Shown: positions 1 through 9,573 of the stretch, in pieces
How the letters are laid out: each line of letters opens with the position of its first letter
Numbering within the stretch: the stretch's first letter is position 1
Source: Thiomicrorhabdus sp. ZW0627
Lineage (GTDB): Bacteria > Pseudomonadota > Gammaproteobacteria > Thiomicrospirales > Thiomicrospiraceae
Direction of reading: 5' to 3'
DNA length: 64,000 bases
Assembly: GCF_029767005.1 (NCBI RefSeq)
Contig: NZ_JARUQR010000001.1
Coordinates: 62,001-126,000 of the forward strand
Program-made: the position numbers and the translations under genes
Notes under the pieces: generated by a model
Databases searched by the model: none
What the model was told of the DNA's origin: nothing
Seen by the model: the letters and a program-made list of their open reading frames with translations, nothing else

Positions 1-4
1 TGAT

Positions 5-25
5 GTTTTCCGACTGACGGAAAAC
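5..25. terminator. Hairpin downstream of the SDR gene
   Basis: Arms GTTTTCCG and CGGAAAAC (8 bp, perfect) enclose a 5-base loop. It lies just past the stop of the minus-strand dehydrogenase. Neither side has a long T-run, so it is a weak intrinsic terminator at best. Confidence 0.4.
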
Positions 26-44
26 GTTTCTCCTAACCTTTTTC

Positions 45-905
45 TTAACGCTTGCCGTCGCCGCCGGCTTTGATCAATAAACGATCGAGCCAACGGTTAG
101 GCAGGATGCGTTTCAGAACGGCAAACGCTTTAGTCGGCACTGTGACCCGGTAACGGATCTTGGCTTGCGGTTTCTGCAAAGCGTGAATCACGCAGTCGGT
201 GACCGCTTCCGGCCCTAAGGTGAACGGCGCGCTCGGTCCTACCGTCTCTAATCGGTCGATCATCGATTGATACTGTGCCTGATGCGCACTGCCTTCCAAT
301 TGAATCCAACGCTTGAACTGTTCGTAGGCGTTTTTCCTGAAATCCGACAGGATCGGACCCGGTTCGATCAGGCTGACTTGAATGTTGTCCCGTTTGACTT
401 CCAGACGCAAGGTATCGGCGAAACCTTCTACGGCGAATTTACTGGCATTGTAGGCGCCTCGGTATTGCATGGCGGCAAATCCTAAAATCGAACTGTTGTA
501 GAGGATTTTGCCGTGGCCTTGCCAGCGCATGATTTTCACTACGGCGTTGGTTAATTCCTGAGTTCCAAATACATTGGTTTGAAACTGGTGGAGCATCGCG
601 TCACGGCTGAGGTCTTCCACCGCACCCGGCAAGCCGAAAGCGCCGTTGTTGAAGAGCGCGTCGATTGTGCCTCCGGTCGCTTCCAGGGCTTTTGCCAGAC
701 CCGACCGGATTGAGTCGCTGTCGGCCAGATCGAGTTGAAAACTGGTCAGGCCTGCTTGTTTTAGGCGTTCCACGTCTTCCGGATCTCTACAGGTGGCGAT
801 GACTTGGTAGCCCATTTTATGTAAGGTCAGTGCGCAATGATGACCGATTCCGGTGGAGCAGCCTGTGATTAAGATGCTGCTGGGCGGCAAAAGTGAACGT
901 TTCAT
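45..905 (-). CDS. Short-chain dehydrogenase/reductase (SDR)
   Basis: A 286-residue classical SDR. The cofactor-binding glycine motif TGCSTGIG is at residues 14-21, the structural motif NNGAFG at 86-91, the catalytic serine in NSS near 139, and the YNASK active site with Tyr152 and Lys156. A basic residue (Arg40) follows the second beta strand, which favours NADP(H) over NAD(H). The C-terminal part resembles retinol-dehydrogenase-like SDRs that act on lipophilic alcohols or ketones, but the substrate cannot be read from sequence. Start is the ATG at 905. It is a single-gene unit pointing off the window edge, divergent from the PKD lipoprotein. Family assignment is secure; substrate unknown. 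Confidence 0.9.
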   Translation of the reverse strand: MKRSLLPPSSILITGCSTGIGHHCALTLHKMGYQVIATCRDPEDVERLKQAGLTSFQLDLADSDSIRSGLAKALEATGGTIDALFNNGAFGLPGAVEDLSRDAMLHQFQTNVFGTQELTNAVVKIMRWQGHGKILYNSSILGFAAMQYRGAYNASKFAVEGFADTLRLEVKRDNIQVSLIEPGPILSDFRKNAYEQFKRWIQLEGSAHQAQYQSMIDRLETVGPSAPFTLGPEAVTDCVIHALQKPQAKIRYRVTVPTKAFAVLKRILPNRWLDRLLIKAGGDGKR

Positions 906-1083
906 AGAGTTGGATCAGCTTGTTTGATAGAGCGGATAGTCTAAAGTAAAACAATCCTTAAGGCCAACGTTAGACCAATGTTCTCCTCAAGGTTGATTTA
1001 AAAGGGCGGAGGTTTTGCGGCATGTTAGTTGCTTTGTCAATGTTCTAAGAGAAATATACTGAATAAAGACGATTGAGGAATGT

Positions 1084-2118
1084 ATGGAAAATCGCGTGTT
1101 TATGGGGTTGGCGGCGCTGTGTTTGGCGAGTGTGTCGCTTTTGTCGGGTTGCAACATGGCAAACAGTGCCGATGGTGGCAGTGATTCATCATCGAATCTT
1201 GCCGAACCGACAGCCGCAGTCAGTGTGGTCAGTTCGACGCCTGAGGCAAACAGTTCCGGTTATTACAATGAACGAAGCACTTTGACCGTCAACGCTAGCG
1301 CGGTAGGCTCTTTAGGCTCCAGTGTGACCTGTTCGATCAGTTTTGATTATAAGTCGGCGGTTGCTACCGATTTTTCTAATCTTCAAACGGTCAGTGGTTG
1401 TGGTGCAAAAGACTTTAATTTGTATAGTGGCGCCGGCGTTTACCGCGTGAAATTAACGGCAACCGATGCCAACTCCAAGGTGGCAGAGGATCAGAAGTTC
1501 GTGATTGCCATACCTACGGCGATTTCGGATACACCTTATCTGAGCGCGAATTTCAATTTTACGACCAGCACGGATTTAGCCAATCTGTTCGATGTTTATT
1601 TGGATGCTACATCGTCTACCAAAGGCGAAACCGGCGATATCGTCAGTTATACCTGGCAAATTCGTCTAAAGCAGGATGACGGTAATGAAAGCTTGGTGAG
1701 TACGGTCGGCCCGAACATTAGCCCTGTGACTACTGTGACTGTGAATCAGGATGGAATTTATGTGGTCAGGCTGACTGTTGTTGACGCGGGGTCTCAGACG
1801 GCCACTACTGAGAAGATGTTCTCGGTCGATACCGCGAACACTCTAGTGGCGGATTTCAGTGCAACCATTTCGGGTACCGCTCCGGTCAATATCGGTGTGG
1901 ATGCTTCTTCCAGTACGGTTGCCGCCGGAGTCAATCATTACGTTTGGGAAGTCTCCACCGTGGGTGCGGAAACCGATGCGGTGATCTATCGTCTGACGGT
2001 TGAATCGGCGACGACTGTGCTGCCGATCACCAGCGCCGGTACCTATCTGATTACGCTAAAAGTGATTGACAATCTGGGTAACGAACACCAGATCAGCCGG
2101 GTCGTGACGGTTTCCTAA
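1084..2118 (+). CDS. PKD-domain lipoprotein of unknown function
   Basis: A 344-residue exported protein. The N-terminus has a hydrophobic signal ending in the lipobox LLSGC, so Cys23 would be lipidated. The mature part is beta-rich, with two or three immunoglobulin-like repeats of PKD type: the segments VSYTWQIR and VNHYVWEVS, each followed by a GIYVVRLTVVD or GTYLITLKVID strand, are the PKD signature. Such domains usually mediate surface interactions; no enzymatic residues are visible. The start is well supported by GAGGA at 1075-1079 ahead of the ATG. A TATACT -10 element lies at 1055-1060, with TTGTCA at 1034-1039 as a possible -35 at a short spacing of 15. It stands alone between an SDR and DUF502. 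Confidence 0.75.
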   Translation: MENRVFMGLAALCLASVSLLSGCNMANSADGGSDSSSNLAEPTAAVSVVSSTPEANSSGYYNERSTLTVNASAVGSLGSSVTCSISFDYKSAVATDFSNLQTVSGCGAKDFNLYSGAGVYRVKLTATDANSKVAEDQKFVIAIPTAISDTPYLSANFNFTTSTDLANLFDVYLDATSSTKGETGDIVSYTWQIRLKQDDGNESLVSTVGPNISPVTTVTVNQDGIYVVRLTVVDAGSQTATTEKMFSVDTANTLVADFSATISGTAPVNIGVDASSSTVAAGVNHYVWEVSTVGAETDAVIYRLTVESATTVLPITSAGTYLITLKVIDNLGNEHQISRVVTVS

Positions 2119-2160
2119 GCGCTCCGCCGAGTGCGCCTGCTATACAGCATTTTTATGAAA

Positions 2161-2196
2161 CCGGGCAAAGCAAACAGGCCTGTCTGTTTTGCCCGG
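2161..2196 (+). terminator. Terminator-like hairpin with a CAGGCCTG core
   Basis: CCGGGCAAA at 2161-2169 pairs with the reverse complement ending at 2196. The stem continues through ACAG/CTGT around CAGGCCTG at 2175-2182, with a small bulge. It follows the PKD lipoprotein by 42 bases. The trailing tract is only moderately T-rich. Confidence 0.55.
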
Positions 2197-2334
2197 CTAT
2201 TCCTTTCCTAGGTTCTTATTGTTTTTGTCTCGGTTTTTCCATTACTTTCGGTATCAAATCTCCTTTAAATTCATTTATAATACTGCGTTTGGTCTCATGA
2301 TTAATGGCATGGCAAATGTGGGTGGAAATGGGCA

Positions 2335-3027
2335 ATGACAATCCTTAAGCGTTATCTGATTGCGGGGCTTTTGGTTTGGCTGCCGTTGGGCGTAACCATT
2401 GCGGCACTGATTTTTCTAGTGAATTTCTTCGACCGGAGCTTGTTGTTGTTGCCGGAGGCTTATCGCCCGGAAGCGTTGATTGGCTTCAATATACCGGGAC
2501 TGGGGATTTTGCTCTCTTTAGGGATGATCATTCTGACCGGGATGTTGGTGGCCAACTTTTTGGGCAGTAAGATGATCAGTATGTGGGAGTCGCTTCTAGC
2601 GAGAATTCCGCTGGTAAGGTCAATCTATACGGCGGTTAAGCAGATTTCCGAAGCGGTATTCGGGTCGGGTGAGCAGACTTTTCAGAAGGTTTACCTGATT
2701 CAGTACCCAAGAGTAGGGCTTTGGACTTTGGCGTTCCAGACCAGCACCCAAATGGGGGAGGCGCAGGCCCGAACCGGATTGAACGAGGTGGTGAATATGT
2801 TCGTGCCGACGACACCGAACCCGACCTCCGGTTTTTTTATCATGGCGTCCAGAAACGAAATTATCGAGCTTGATTTAAGTGTGGATGAAGCTCTTAAGAT
2901 GGTGATCTCCGGCGGAGTGGTTGTGCCGCCGTGGGATGAACTGAAAAAACAGGAATATCACCGCTCGAGAGTTCCTTCGGAAGCTATCGAGCCGAAAAAG
3001 CTATCGACAGACGAAGCACACGAATAA
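2335..3027 (+). CDS. DUF502 family membrane protein
   Basis: A 230-residue protein of the DUF502 family. The N-terminus starts a transmembrane helix at once (LKRYLIAGLLVWLPLGVTIA, about residues 4-23), and a second helix lies near residues 57-80. A conserved soluble segment with VFVPTTPNP-like sequence (MFVPTTPNPTSGF, about 158-170) is the hallmark of the family. The molecular role is unknown; distant relatives in plants (LCV/COV proteins) affect vascular patterning and trafficking. The gene lies just upstream of aspS in the same orientation, a neighbourhood I recall from other gammaproteobacteria. The 70-base gap to aspS contains no obvious terminator, so co-transcription is likely. Confidence 0.85.
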   Translation: MTILKRYLIAGLLVWLPLGVTIAALIFLVNFFDRSLLLLPEAYRPEALIGFNIPGLGILLSLGMIILTGMLVANFLGSKMISMWESLLARIPLVRSIYTAVKQISEAVFGSGEQTFQKVYLIQYPRVGLWTLAFQTSTQMGEAQARTGLNEVVNMFVPTTPNPTSGFFIMASRNEIIELDLSVDEALKMVISGGVVVPPWDELKKQEYHRSRVPSEAIEPKKLSTDEAHE

Positions 3028-3097
3028 GTTGTGCGGCGGTTGTGAGCAGTAAATTAACGACATTAGAGTCATTTTGAGTAAAAAGGTAAAAAATATT

Positions 3098-4879
3098 ATG
3101 CGTACACATTATTGTGGGCAAGTAACGGAAGCTTTAATTGATCAGCAAGTCACGGTAGCCGGATGGGTTCATCGCCGTCGTGACCACGGTGGGGTAATTT
3201 TCATCGATTTACGTGACCGTGAAGGTTTGGTACAGATCGTTGTGAATCCGGATACGGCTGAGATTTTTGCTAAAGCGGAACGCCTGCGTGTGGAATGTGT
3301 ATTGAAAGTCACCGGTAAGGTCATTCCAAGAACGGAAGGAACCATCAATCCGAATATGCCGACCGGTAAGATCGAAGTCGTTGCGACTGATTTGGACGTG
3401 TTAAGTATGGCAGAGCCGATTCCGTTCCAGTTGGACGAAAAGAACGTCGGTGAAGAGACCCGCTTGAAATACCGTTATATCGATTTGCGTCGTGAAGAGA
3501 TGCAGAAGACATTGATGTTGCGTTACCAGGTTACCCGTACGATGCGCCGTTACCTTGATGACAACAATTTCATGGATATCGAAACGCCAATCCTGACTAA
3601 ATCTACTCCGGAAGGGGCGCGTGATTATCTGGTGCCGAGCCGTACCCACGAAAATAAATTCTTTGCTTTGCCTCAGTCTCCTCAGTTGTTCAAACAGTTG
3701 TTGATGATGTCCGGTTTTGACCGTTACTATCAGATTACGCGCTGTTTCCGTGATGAGGATTTGCGTGCAGACCGTCAGCCTGAATTCACCCAGTTGGATA
3801 TCGAGACCTCCTTTATGGACGAAGATGCGGTTATGAACTTGATGGAAGGTTTGACTAAAACCATCTTTAAAGAGACCATCGGTGTTGAATTTGATTATGA
3901 ATTCCCTCGTATGCCGTATGCCGAAGCAATCCAGAAGTATGGTATCGACCGTCCTGATTTGCGTATCAATATGCAATTGGTGGACGTGGCTGATCTACTA
4001 CAGGATATCGACTTTAAAGTGTTTGCAGGGCCGGCTAAGGATCCTAAGGGTCGTGTCGCAGCCTTGAAAGTTCCGGGTGCCGCCACTATGTCTCGTAAAG
4101 AGATTGATGAATACACCAAATTCGTTGGAATCTACGGTGCGAAAGGTTTGGCTTACATTAAGGTTAATGATCTGTCAGCCGGTATTGACGGCTTGCAGTC
4201 ACCGATTGTGAAGTTCTTCCCGGATCAGGTGATGGAAATCATGGATCGCGTTGGGGCACAGGATGGCGATATTGTATTCTTCGGTGCCGATACGGCAAAA
4301 GTTGTTAACGAAGCGTTAGGTGCGTTGCGTGTTAGGATCGGTGAAGATCTTGGTATGTTGGAAGGTGAGTGGAAGCCATTGTGGGTTGTCGACTTCCCGA
4401 TGTTTGAAGAAGACGAGAAAACGGCTCGTATGACAGCAATCCATCACCCGTTTACGCAGCCAAAAGCAACAACGGAAGAGATTTTGAATCACGACGAACC
4501 GCATCAGATGCTTTCCAAAGCGTATGACTTGGTTATCAACGGTCTTGAAGTTGGTGGTGGTTCCGTGCGTATCCACGATACTAACATGCAGGCGGCGGTC
4601 TTTAAGTTATTGGGTATTTCTGACGAAGAAGCTCAGGATAAATTCGGCTTCTTGTTGGATGCTTTAAAGTACGGTTGTCCTCCACATGCGGGTATGGCGT
4701 TCGGCTTGGATCGCTTGGTGATGATCCTTGGTAAGATCGATTCGATCCGTGACGTAATTGCCTTCCCGAAAACGCAATCGGCGGCCTGTCCTTTGACCGA
4801 GGCACCGGGCATGGTAGACGATGCCCAGTTGGCGGAATTGGCATTGCGCTTCAGAAAATTCGGTCAAGAAAAAGCTTGA
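3098..4879 (+). CDS. aspS: Aspartyl-tRNA synthetase
   Basis: Class IIb aminoacyl-tRNA synthetase charging tRNA with aspartate. It is 593 residues from the ATG at 3098, which gives the family N-terminus MRTHYCGQV; an in-frame TTG at 3074 would add eight atypical residues. The OB-fold anticodon domain covers about 1-110. Class II motif 2 ([18 protein letters not shown]) is near 215-235, and motif 3 ([12 protein letters not shown]) is near the C-terminus; the bacterial GAD insertion lies between. The segment [10 protein letters not shown] carries the histidine that I associate with non-discriminating AspRS of the Pseudomonas type, which also aspartylates tRNA-Asn for GatCAB. That reading is from memory and should be checked by alignment. 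Confidence 0.97.
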   Translation: MRTHYCGQVTEALIDQQVTVAGWVHRRRDHGGVIFIDLRDREGLVQIVVNPDTAEIFAKAERLRVECVLKVTGKVIPRTEGTINPNMPTGKIEVVATDLDVLSMAEPIPFQLDEKNVGEETRLKYRYIDLRREEMQKTLMLRYQVTRTMRRYLDDNNFMDIETPILTKSTPEGARDYLVPSRTHENKFFALPQSPQLFKQLLMMSGFDRYYQITRCFRDEDLRADRQPEFTQLDIETSFMDEDAVMNLMEGLTKTIFKETIGVEFDYEFPRMPYAEAIQKYGIDRPDLRINMQLVDVADLLQDIDFKVFAGPAKDPKGRVAALKVPGAATMSRKEIDEYTKFVGIYGAKGLAYIKVNDLSAGIDGLQSPIVKFFPDQVMEIMDRVGAQDGDIVFFGADTAKVVNEALGALRVRIGEDLGMLEGEWKPLWVVDFPMFEEDEKTARMTAIHHPFTQPKATTEEILNHDEPHQMLSKAYDLVINGLEVGGGSVRIHDTNMQAAVFKLLGISDEEAQDKFGFLLDALKYGCPPHAGMAFGLDRLVMILGKIDSIRDVIAFPKTQSAACPLTEAPGMVDDAQLAELALRFRKFGQEKA

Positions 4880-4885
4880 TTTTAA

Positions 4886-4905
4886 AAGGGGCCATAGTGC
4901 CCCTT
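4886..4905 (+). terminator. Short intercistronic hairpin between aspS and nadA
   Basis: AAGGGGC and GCCCCTT form a perfect 7-bp stem with a 6-base loop directly after the aspS stop. It is followed by only a few T residues, so it is probably an attenuator or partial terminator. Confidence 0.5.
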
Positions 4906-4927
4906 CATCAAATTTGTGAGGTCAGTC

Positions 4928-6010
4928 ATGTCTGAACAATCTTATGACATTCCTGTCGGCTTGGAGACTCGAATCAACCGACTTGCAGAGAATGCCAATA
5001 TCCTGCCGCCTTTGAGCGAATCTGAAAAAGAGACACTTCGCGAGAAGATCAAGCGTTTGCTGAAAGAACACAATGCGCAACTGATTGCCCATTATTATGT
5101 GGATGCCGATCTTCAAGCCTTGGCGGAAGAGACCGGAGGGATTGTTGCTGATTCCCTGGAAATGGCAAACTTCGGTGCACAGTCCGATGCCAAAGAACTG
5201 GTGATTTGCGGGGTCCGTTTTATGGGTGAAACCGCCAAGATCATGAGTCCCGAGAAAACCGTCTTGATGCCGGATCTGGAAGCGACCTGTTCTTTAGATA
5301 TCGGTTGTCCGGCCAAGGAGTTTGGTGAGTTCTGCGCGGAACATCCGGATTACACGGTGGTGGTTTACGCCAATACCAGTGCGGAAGTTAAAGCGCTTGC
5401 CGATTGGGTGGTTACTTCAGGTAACGCCTTGCAGATCGTCAGTCACCTTAAAGAAAGAGGTGAAAAGATTATTTGGGCGCCGGACCGACATTTGGGTGAT
5501 TGGATCGAAAAGCAGACCGGGATTGAGATGCTTCGTTGGCAAGGTCACTGCATCGTCCATGACGAATTTAAGGCTTATGAACTTGAGCAGTTGATCAAGC
5601 AACATCCGGAAGCCAAAGTTCTGGTGCATCCGGAATCACCGGCCGAAGTTGTCGCCATGGCCGATGTTGTCGGTTCGACCAAGGTACTGCTTAATGCGGT
5701 GACCACCATGCCGGACGATACCTTTATCGTCGCCACCGATTACGGACTCTTTTACAAGATGAAGCAAGCGGCGCCGAAGAAGAACTTGATCGTTGCGCCG
5801 ACCGCGGATCGTGAGCATCAGTGTGTCAGCTGTGCACATTGTCCGTGGATGGCGATGAACAACCTGAAGAATCTTGCCGAGTGTCTGGAGAAGCAGACCG
5901 GCGAGATCGTGTTGGATGAGCAGGTTCGTGTTAAAGCATTGGAGTCGGTCGAGCGCATGTTGACGTTTTCACGTGAACAGGGCTTGGTTGCAGCCAACGC
6001 ATCAAAATAA
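4928..6010 (+). CDS. nadA: Quinolinate synthase A
   Basis: Condenses iminoaspartate with dihydroxyacetone phosphate to quinolinate, the second step of de novo NAD synthesis, using an oxygen-sensitive [4Fe-4S] cluster. It is 360 residues from the ATG at 4928; GAGG at 4918-4921 is correctly spaced for this start, and the GTG at 4916 is not. The three expected cluster cysteines can be placed in ATCSLDIGC (about 120), GHCIVHDEF (about 205) and the [12 protein letters not shown] motif (about 300), which also shows the family's CxxCxxC pattern. HYYVD near residue 43 belongs to the substrate site. It follows aspS across a small hairpin. No nadB or nadC is in the window. Confidence 0.96.
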   Translation: MSEQSYDIPVGLETRINRLAENANILPPLSESEKETLREKIKRLLKEHNAQLIAHYYVDADLQALAEETGGIVADSLEMANFGAQSDAKELVICGVRFMGETAKIMSPEKTVLMPDLEATCSLDIGCPAKEFGEFCAEHPDYTVVVYANTSAEVKALADWVVTSGNALQIVSHLKERGEKIIWAPDRHLGDWIEKQTGIEMLRWQGHCIVHDEFKAYELEQLIKQHPEAKVLVHPESPAEVVAMADVVGSTKVLLNAVTTMPDDTFIVATDYGLFYKMKQAAPKKNLIVAPTADREHQCVSCAHCPWMAMNNLKNLAECLEKQTGEIVLDEQVRVKALESVERMLTFSREQGLVAANASK

Positions 6011-6207
6011 TCTTATGCATTCGCACGTTCAAGGAAGAATCAGCGGATGTCCCAATTGTTATCTATTTAATTAACGGAATTACTTCGATATTGGGTAGGT
6101 AAGAACTCAATTTATTCTGTAGAATGCTAGATGGGTTTGGCAAGTTTGGTTTTGCCATGGCATCGACGCAACCAGACCTGTCGGTTTACTAAAGTTTGAG
6201 GTTTGTT

Positions 6208-6726
6208 TTGAGCGCCATAAAACGTGTGTTAGGGATTGATCCGGGGTCGAGAAAAACCGGATTCGGTCTGATTGAATCAGGTCGTTATCATCCCAATTAT
6301 TTGGTAAGTGGCGTGATTCGGGTTGAGAAACTGTCGGGGGCGGAACGCCTGAAAACGATTTTCGAATCGGTCTGTCAAATTATCGATCAGTACCAACCAA
6401 GCGTTATGGCGATCGAGAAGGTGTTTGTTTATAAAAACCCCAACTCGGCTATCAAACTCGGACAGGCCCGCGGTGTCATTTTATGCGCGGCGGCCATTAA
6501 AAATGTTCCGATTATGGAATATACTCCCACACAGATTAAAAGTACCATCGTCGGTAAAGGTCATGCGGGCAAAACGCAGGTTCAATATATGGTTCAAAAC
6601 CTTTTGAAGCTGACGGAATCGCCTCAGGAAGATGCCGCCGATGCATTGGCGTGCGCCTTGTGCCACGACCGTTATATGACATTGGGGATTGACCCCGAAA
6701 GCCTTTCGAAGGGCACGAAGTTTTAA
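6208..6726 (+). CDS. ruvC: Holliday junction endonuclease RuvC
   Basis: Resolves four-way junctions by paired nicks, working with the RuvAB motor. It is 172 residues from a TTG at 6208, close to the 173 of E. coli. GAGG at 6198-6201 is six bases before that TTG, whereas the longer frame from 6196 has no ribosome site. The RNase-H-like catalytic acids are visible: Asp in LGIDPGSR, Glu in AIEKVFVYKNP, and the pair in DAADALACAL. It is first of the ruvC-ruvA-ruvB cluster, with only 10 bases to ruvA. The 185-base gap upstream must hold the promoter, but I could not pick a convincing -35/-10 pair there. No LexA box was recognised. Confidence 0.95.
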   Translation: MSAIKRVLGIDPGSRKTGFGLIESGRYHPNYLVSGVIRVEKLSGAERLKTIFESVCQIIDQYQPSVMAIEKVFVYKNPNSAIKLGQARGVILCAAAIKNVPIMEYTPTQIKSTIVGKGHAGKTQVQYMVQNLLKLTESPQEDAADALACALCHDRYMTLGIDPESLSKGTKF

Positions 6727-6736
6727 GGATTGATGG

Positions 6737-7363
6737 ATGATTGGATTTTTGAGAGGCACTTTGGTTCAGAAGCAACCGCCGATGTTGGTGTTGGATGTAC
6801 AGGGTGTCGGATATGAAGTGGAAGCACCGATGTCGACTTTTTATCAGCTTGAAAATACCAATGAAGCCGTAACGATCCTGACTCATATGCATGTGCGTGA
6901 AGACGCTATGTTGCTGTTCGGATTTGCTTCGGAGGCGGAACGCACTTTGTTCAAAACTCTGATTAAGGTGAACGGGGTCGGAGCTAAGATGGCATTGGGG
7001 ATTTTGTCTGCAATGTCGGTGAACGAGTTCTGCTCTTATGTCGATGCCGGTGACGTAACCGCTTTGACCCGCATCCCCGGCGTCGGTAAAAAAACCGCCG
7101 AACGGTTACAGATCGAGATGCGGGACCGTTTGAAACCGATTATGGAATCCGGTCTGTTCGGTTTTGAACCAATGACGGGATTAGGGGGAGCTTCGGCAGA
7201 TGCTCCGGCAATGCTGAACAGCGTACAACAGTCGGCTTGCGATGCGTTGGTGGCTTTGGGCTATAAACCGCAGCAGGCTGAGAAAATGGTGCAAGCGGTG
7301 TTTGACGAAAGCTTGTCTTTGGAAGAGGTCATTAAACGTGCGCTGCAAGGAATTAAACTGTAA
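6737..7363 (+). CDS. ruvA: Holliday junction branch-migration protein RuvA
   Basis: Tetrameric DNA-binding subunit that holds the Holliday junction and loads RuvB. It is 208 residues (203 in E. coli). The N-terminal OB fold starts [10 protein letters not shown]. Two helix-hairpin-helix motifs are seen as [13 protein letters not shown] (about 78-90) and [12 protein letters not shown] (about 113-124). The C-terminal domain III, which binds RuvB, ends in [21 protein letters not shown] at 6725-6729 supports the ATG. The stop abuts the ruvB start with no gap, so the two are translationally coupled. Confidence 0.96.
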   Translation: MIGFLRGTLVQKQPPMLVLDVQGVGYEVEAPMSTFYQLENTNEAVTILTHMHVREDAMLLFGFASEAERTLFKTLIKVNGVGAKMALGILSAMSVNEFCSYVDAGDVTALTRIPGVGKKTAERLQIEMRDRLKPIMESGLFGFEPMTGLGGASADAPAMLNSVQQSACDALVALGYKPQQAEKMVQAVFDESLSLEEVIKRALQGIKL

Positions 7364-8377
7364 ATGATTGAAACCGATCGCATTGTAGGAAACCAGGAAA
7401 CTGAAGATGATATGTATACACAGCCTTCGGTTCGCCCTACACAGATTCACGAATACATAGGTCAGCAGGCCGTTCGCGAGCAATTGCAGCTGTCCATGGA
7501 CGCCGCTAAGATGCGCAGCGAGCATCTCGACCATGTATTGTTGTACGGCCCTCCGGGGCTGGGTAAAACCACACTTTCAAATATTATCGCTCAGGAGATG
7601 GGCGTGACCTTGCGTCAGACGTCGGGGCCTGTCCTGGAAAAACCGGGTGATTTGGCCGCAATTCTGACCCGTCTGGAACCGCATGACGTCCTTTTTGTAG
7701 ACGAAATCCATCGCCTGAGTCCGATTGTAGAAGAAGTGCTTTATCCTGCGATGGAAGACTTTCAGATTGATATCGTCATCGGTGACGGTCCGGCGGCTCA
7801 GAGTGTCAAAATCGACATTCCGCCATTCACTCTAGTGGGGGCGACGACACGGGCAGGCCTGCTGACTTCGCCTTTGCGCGATCGTTTCGGTCTGGTGCAG
7901 CGTCTGGAGTTCTATTCGGATGAAGAGTTGACGCAGATCGTCAGCCGCTCGGCGAATATTCTCGGTACGCATGCCGAGCTATCCGGTTCCTTGGAAATCG
8001 CAAAGCGGTCGCGCGGTACGCCGCGAATTGCTAACCGTCTTTTACGTCGTGTGCGTGACTACGCGCAGGTCAAAGGGGATGGTATTATCACGGCGGAAAT
8101 CGCCGATGCAGCACTGAATCTATTAGAAGTCGATCCGTTGGGATTGGACAAAATGGACGGACGTTATCTGGAGACTTTGATTGATAAGTTCGATGGCGGC
8201 CCGGTCGGAATTGACAGCCTGGCAACGGCGCTGGGTGAGGAACGTGGCACGATTGAAGACGTGATTGAACCGTTTCTGGTTCAACAGGGTTTTCTCATCA
8301 GAAGTCCTCGTGGACGTATGGCGACACGTCGCGCGTATGAGCATTTAGGAAGAATCTATCCGCAAAAGGGTAATTAG
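7364..8377 (+). CDS. ruvB: Holliday junction branch-migration helicase RuvB
   Basis: Hexameric AAA+ motor that drives branch migration on RuvA-bound junctions. It is 337 residues. Walker [10 protein letters not shown] is at 62-70, Walker B VDEIHR at 112-117, sensor I in LVGATTRAG near 158-166, the arginine finger in SPLRDRFG near 169-176, and a winged-helix DNA-binding domain at the C-terminus. The ATG follows the ruvA stop immediately, and one base separates its own stop from tolQ. The ruv and tol genes therefore form one continuous cluster, as in several gammaproteobacteria. One CAGGCCTG (7854-7861) encodes Ala-Gly-Leu here. Confidence 0.97.
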   Translation: MIETDRIVGNQETEDDMYTQPSVRPTQIHEYIGQQAVREQLQLSMDAAKMRSEHLDHVLLYGPPGLGKTTLSNIIAQEMGVTLRQTSGPVLEKPGDLAAILTRLEPHDVLFVDEIHRLSPIVEEVLYPAMEDFQIDIVIGDGPAAQSVKIDIPPFTLVGATTRAGLLTSPLRDRFGLVQRLEFYSDEELTQIVSRSANILGTHAELSGSLEIAKRSRGTPRIANRLLRRVRDYAQVKGDGIITAEIADAALNLLEVDPLGLDKMDGRYLETLIDKFDGGPVGIDSLATALGEERGTIEDVIEPFLVQQGFLIRSPRGRMATRRAYEHLGRIYPQKGN

Positions 8378-8378
8378 T

Positions 8379-9086
8379 ATGAATAGTGATTTAATTGATA
8401 TTGTTTTATTGGCGAGTCCGGTTGTTCAAGCTGTGATGGTGATTTTGGCCATCATGTCGATTTCCGCATGGGCGGTGGCGATTGCCAAGTCCCATCAGGT
8501 CCGTCAGGCGAGCAAGGTCGCTCAACAGTTCGATCAAGTGTTCTGGCAGACACAGGAACTGACATCACTATACAACCAGGTTTCCCAGAGCGGAGAAAAA
8601 TCCAAAGGCATGGCATCAATTTTTGAAGCCGGGTTTAGAGAATTCGTTCGCCTTAGAAAACAGGGCGTAGCACACACTTCCGATTTGATTGCGGGCACGC
8701 AGCGTGCGATGAAAATCGCGTTTTCCAAAGAGTCCGAAGTTCTGGAAAACCGTTTGTCGCTGTTGGCGACGGTCGGTTCTTCTGCGCCCTATATCGGTCT
8801 GTTCGGAACGGTTTGGGGGGTCATGCACGCTTTCCAATCATTGGGGCATGTTCAGAACGCCACGCTGGCGGCAGTTGCACCGGGTATTTCGGAAGCGTTG
8901 ATTGCAACCGCCATCGGTCTGTTTGCGGCGATTCCGGCGGTTATCGCTTATAACCGTCTCAGCAACCAGGTGGATCGTTTATTGGGTGAATATGAAAACT
9001 TTGCCGAAGGCTTCTTGACCATCATGCAGAGACAGGCCCACAGCCTGGAAAACAAACCGGCTGCCTCATCGACAACCGACGCTTAA
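8379..9086 (+). CDS. tolQ: Tol-Pal system proton channel subunit TolQ
   Basis: Inner-membrane subunit of the TolQR stator that uses the proton gradient to energise TolA and constrict the outer membrane at division. It is 235 residues of the MotA/TolQ/ExbB family. Helix 1 spans about residues 17-38; helices 2 and 3 lie about 130-155 and 165-195, around the conserved SAPYIGLFGTVWGVM and IATAIGLFAAIPAVIAYN segments. TolQ rather than ExbB is assigned because tolR, tolA, tolB and pal follow. It starts one base after the ruvB stop. Confidence 0.95.
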   Translation: MNSDLIDIVLLASPVVQAVMVILAIMSISAWAVAIAKSHQVRQASKVAQQFDQVFWQTQELTSLYNQVSQSGEKSKGMASIFEAGFREFVRLRKQGVAHTSDLIAGTQRAMKIAFSKESEVLENRLSLLATVGSSAPYIGLFGTVWGVMHAFQSLGHVQNATLAAVAPGISEALIATAIGLFAAIPAVIAYNRLSNQVDRLLGEYENFAEGFLTIMQRQAHSLENKPAASSTTDA

Positions 9087-9105
9087 GAGTGGATGGGTAG
9101 CAAGT

Positions 9106-9573
9106 ATGAGTAACGGTTTTAGAAGTTCACGCCAGAAAAGGCGTCTGATGGCGGAGATCAATGTGGTTCCCTACATTGACGTCACTTTGGTTTTGCTGAT
9201 CATCTTCATGGTCACGGCACCGATTGTTCAGCAGGCGGTTACGGTCGATTTGCCTCAGACGCCTGAAATCGTGCAGAAAACATCTTCCAAATCACAAGCG
9301 CAAGAGCCGACCCCATTCGTGATTACGGTGACACGTGACGGTCTTTACAAAACCTCCGAACAGCCAAACGTGGTGTTGAGCAACAAAGAGTTGGCCGATC
9401 TGGTGACCGAGGTGGTCGCACGTGCGCAATTGAATGCGAACCAACCTTTCTACATTCAAGGTGACCGTGCCGCACCATACGGTAAGGTCGTACACCTGTT
9501 TACGCTTTTAAAAGCGAACGGTGTGGAAAATGTCTCCTTGATGACCGAACCGGAATTGGAGGATAAGTCATGA
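9106..9573 (+). CDS. tolR: Tol-Pal system protein TolR
   Basis: Single-pass ExbD/TolR family partner of TolQ. It is 155 residues. After a short basic cytoplasmic N-terminus, the transmembrane helix PYIDVTLVLLIIFMVTAPI (about 22-40) carries the proton-carrying aspartate at residue 25 (Asp23 in E. coli). The periplasmic domain follows, with the family ending VSLMTEPE. Its stop overlaps the tolA start (ATGA at 9570), so tolR and tolA are translationally coupled. Confidence 0.95.
   Translation: MSNGFRSSRQKRRLMAEINVVPYIDVTLVLLIIFMVTAPIVQQAVTVDLPQTPEIVQKTSSKSQAQEPTPFVITVTRDGLYKTSEQPNVVLSNKELADLVTEVVARAQLNANQPFYIQGDRAAPYGKVVHLFTLLKANGVENVSLMTEPELEDKS

Noticed and set aside
3401-3976. A 191-codon minus-strand frame opposite aspS.
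   Set aside because: It is antisense to a certain gene, has no ribosome site or recognisable family, and reflects the codon pattern of aspS.
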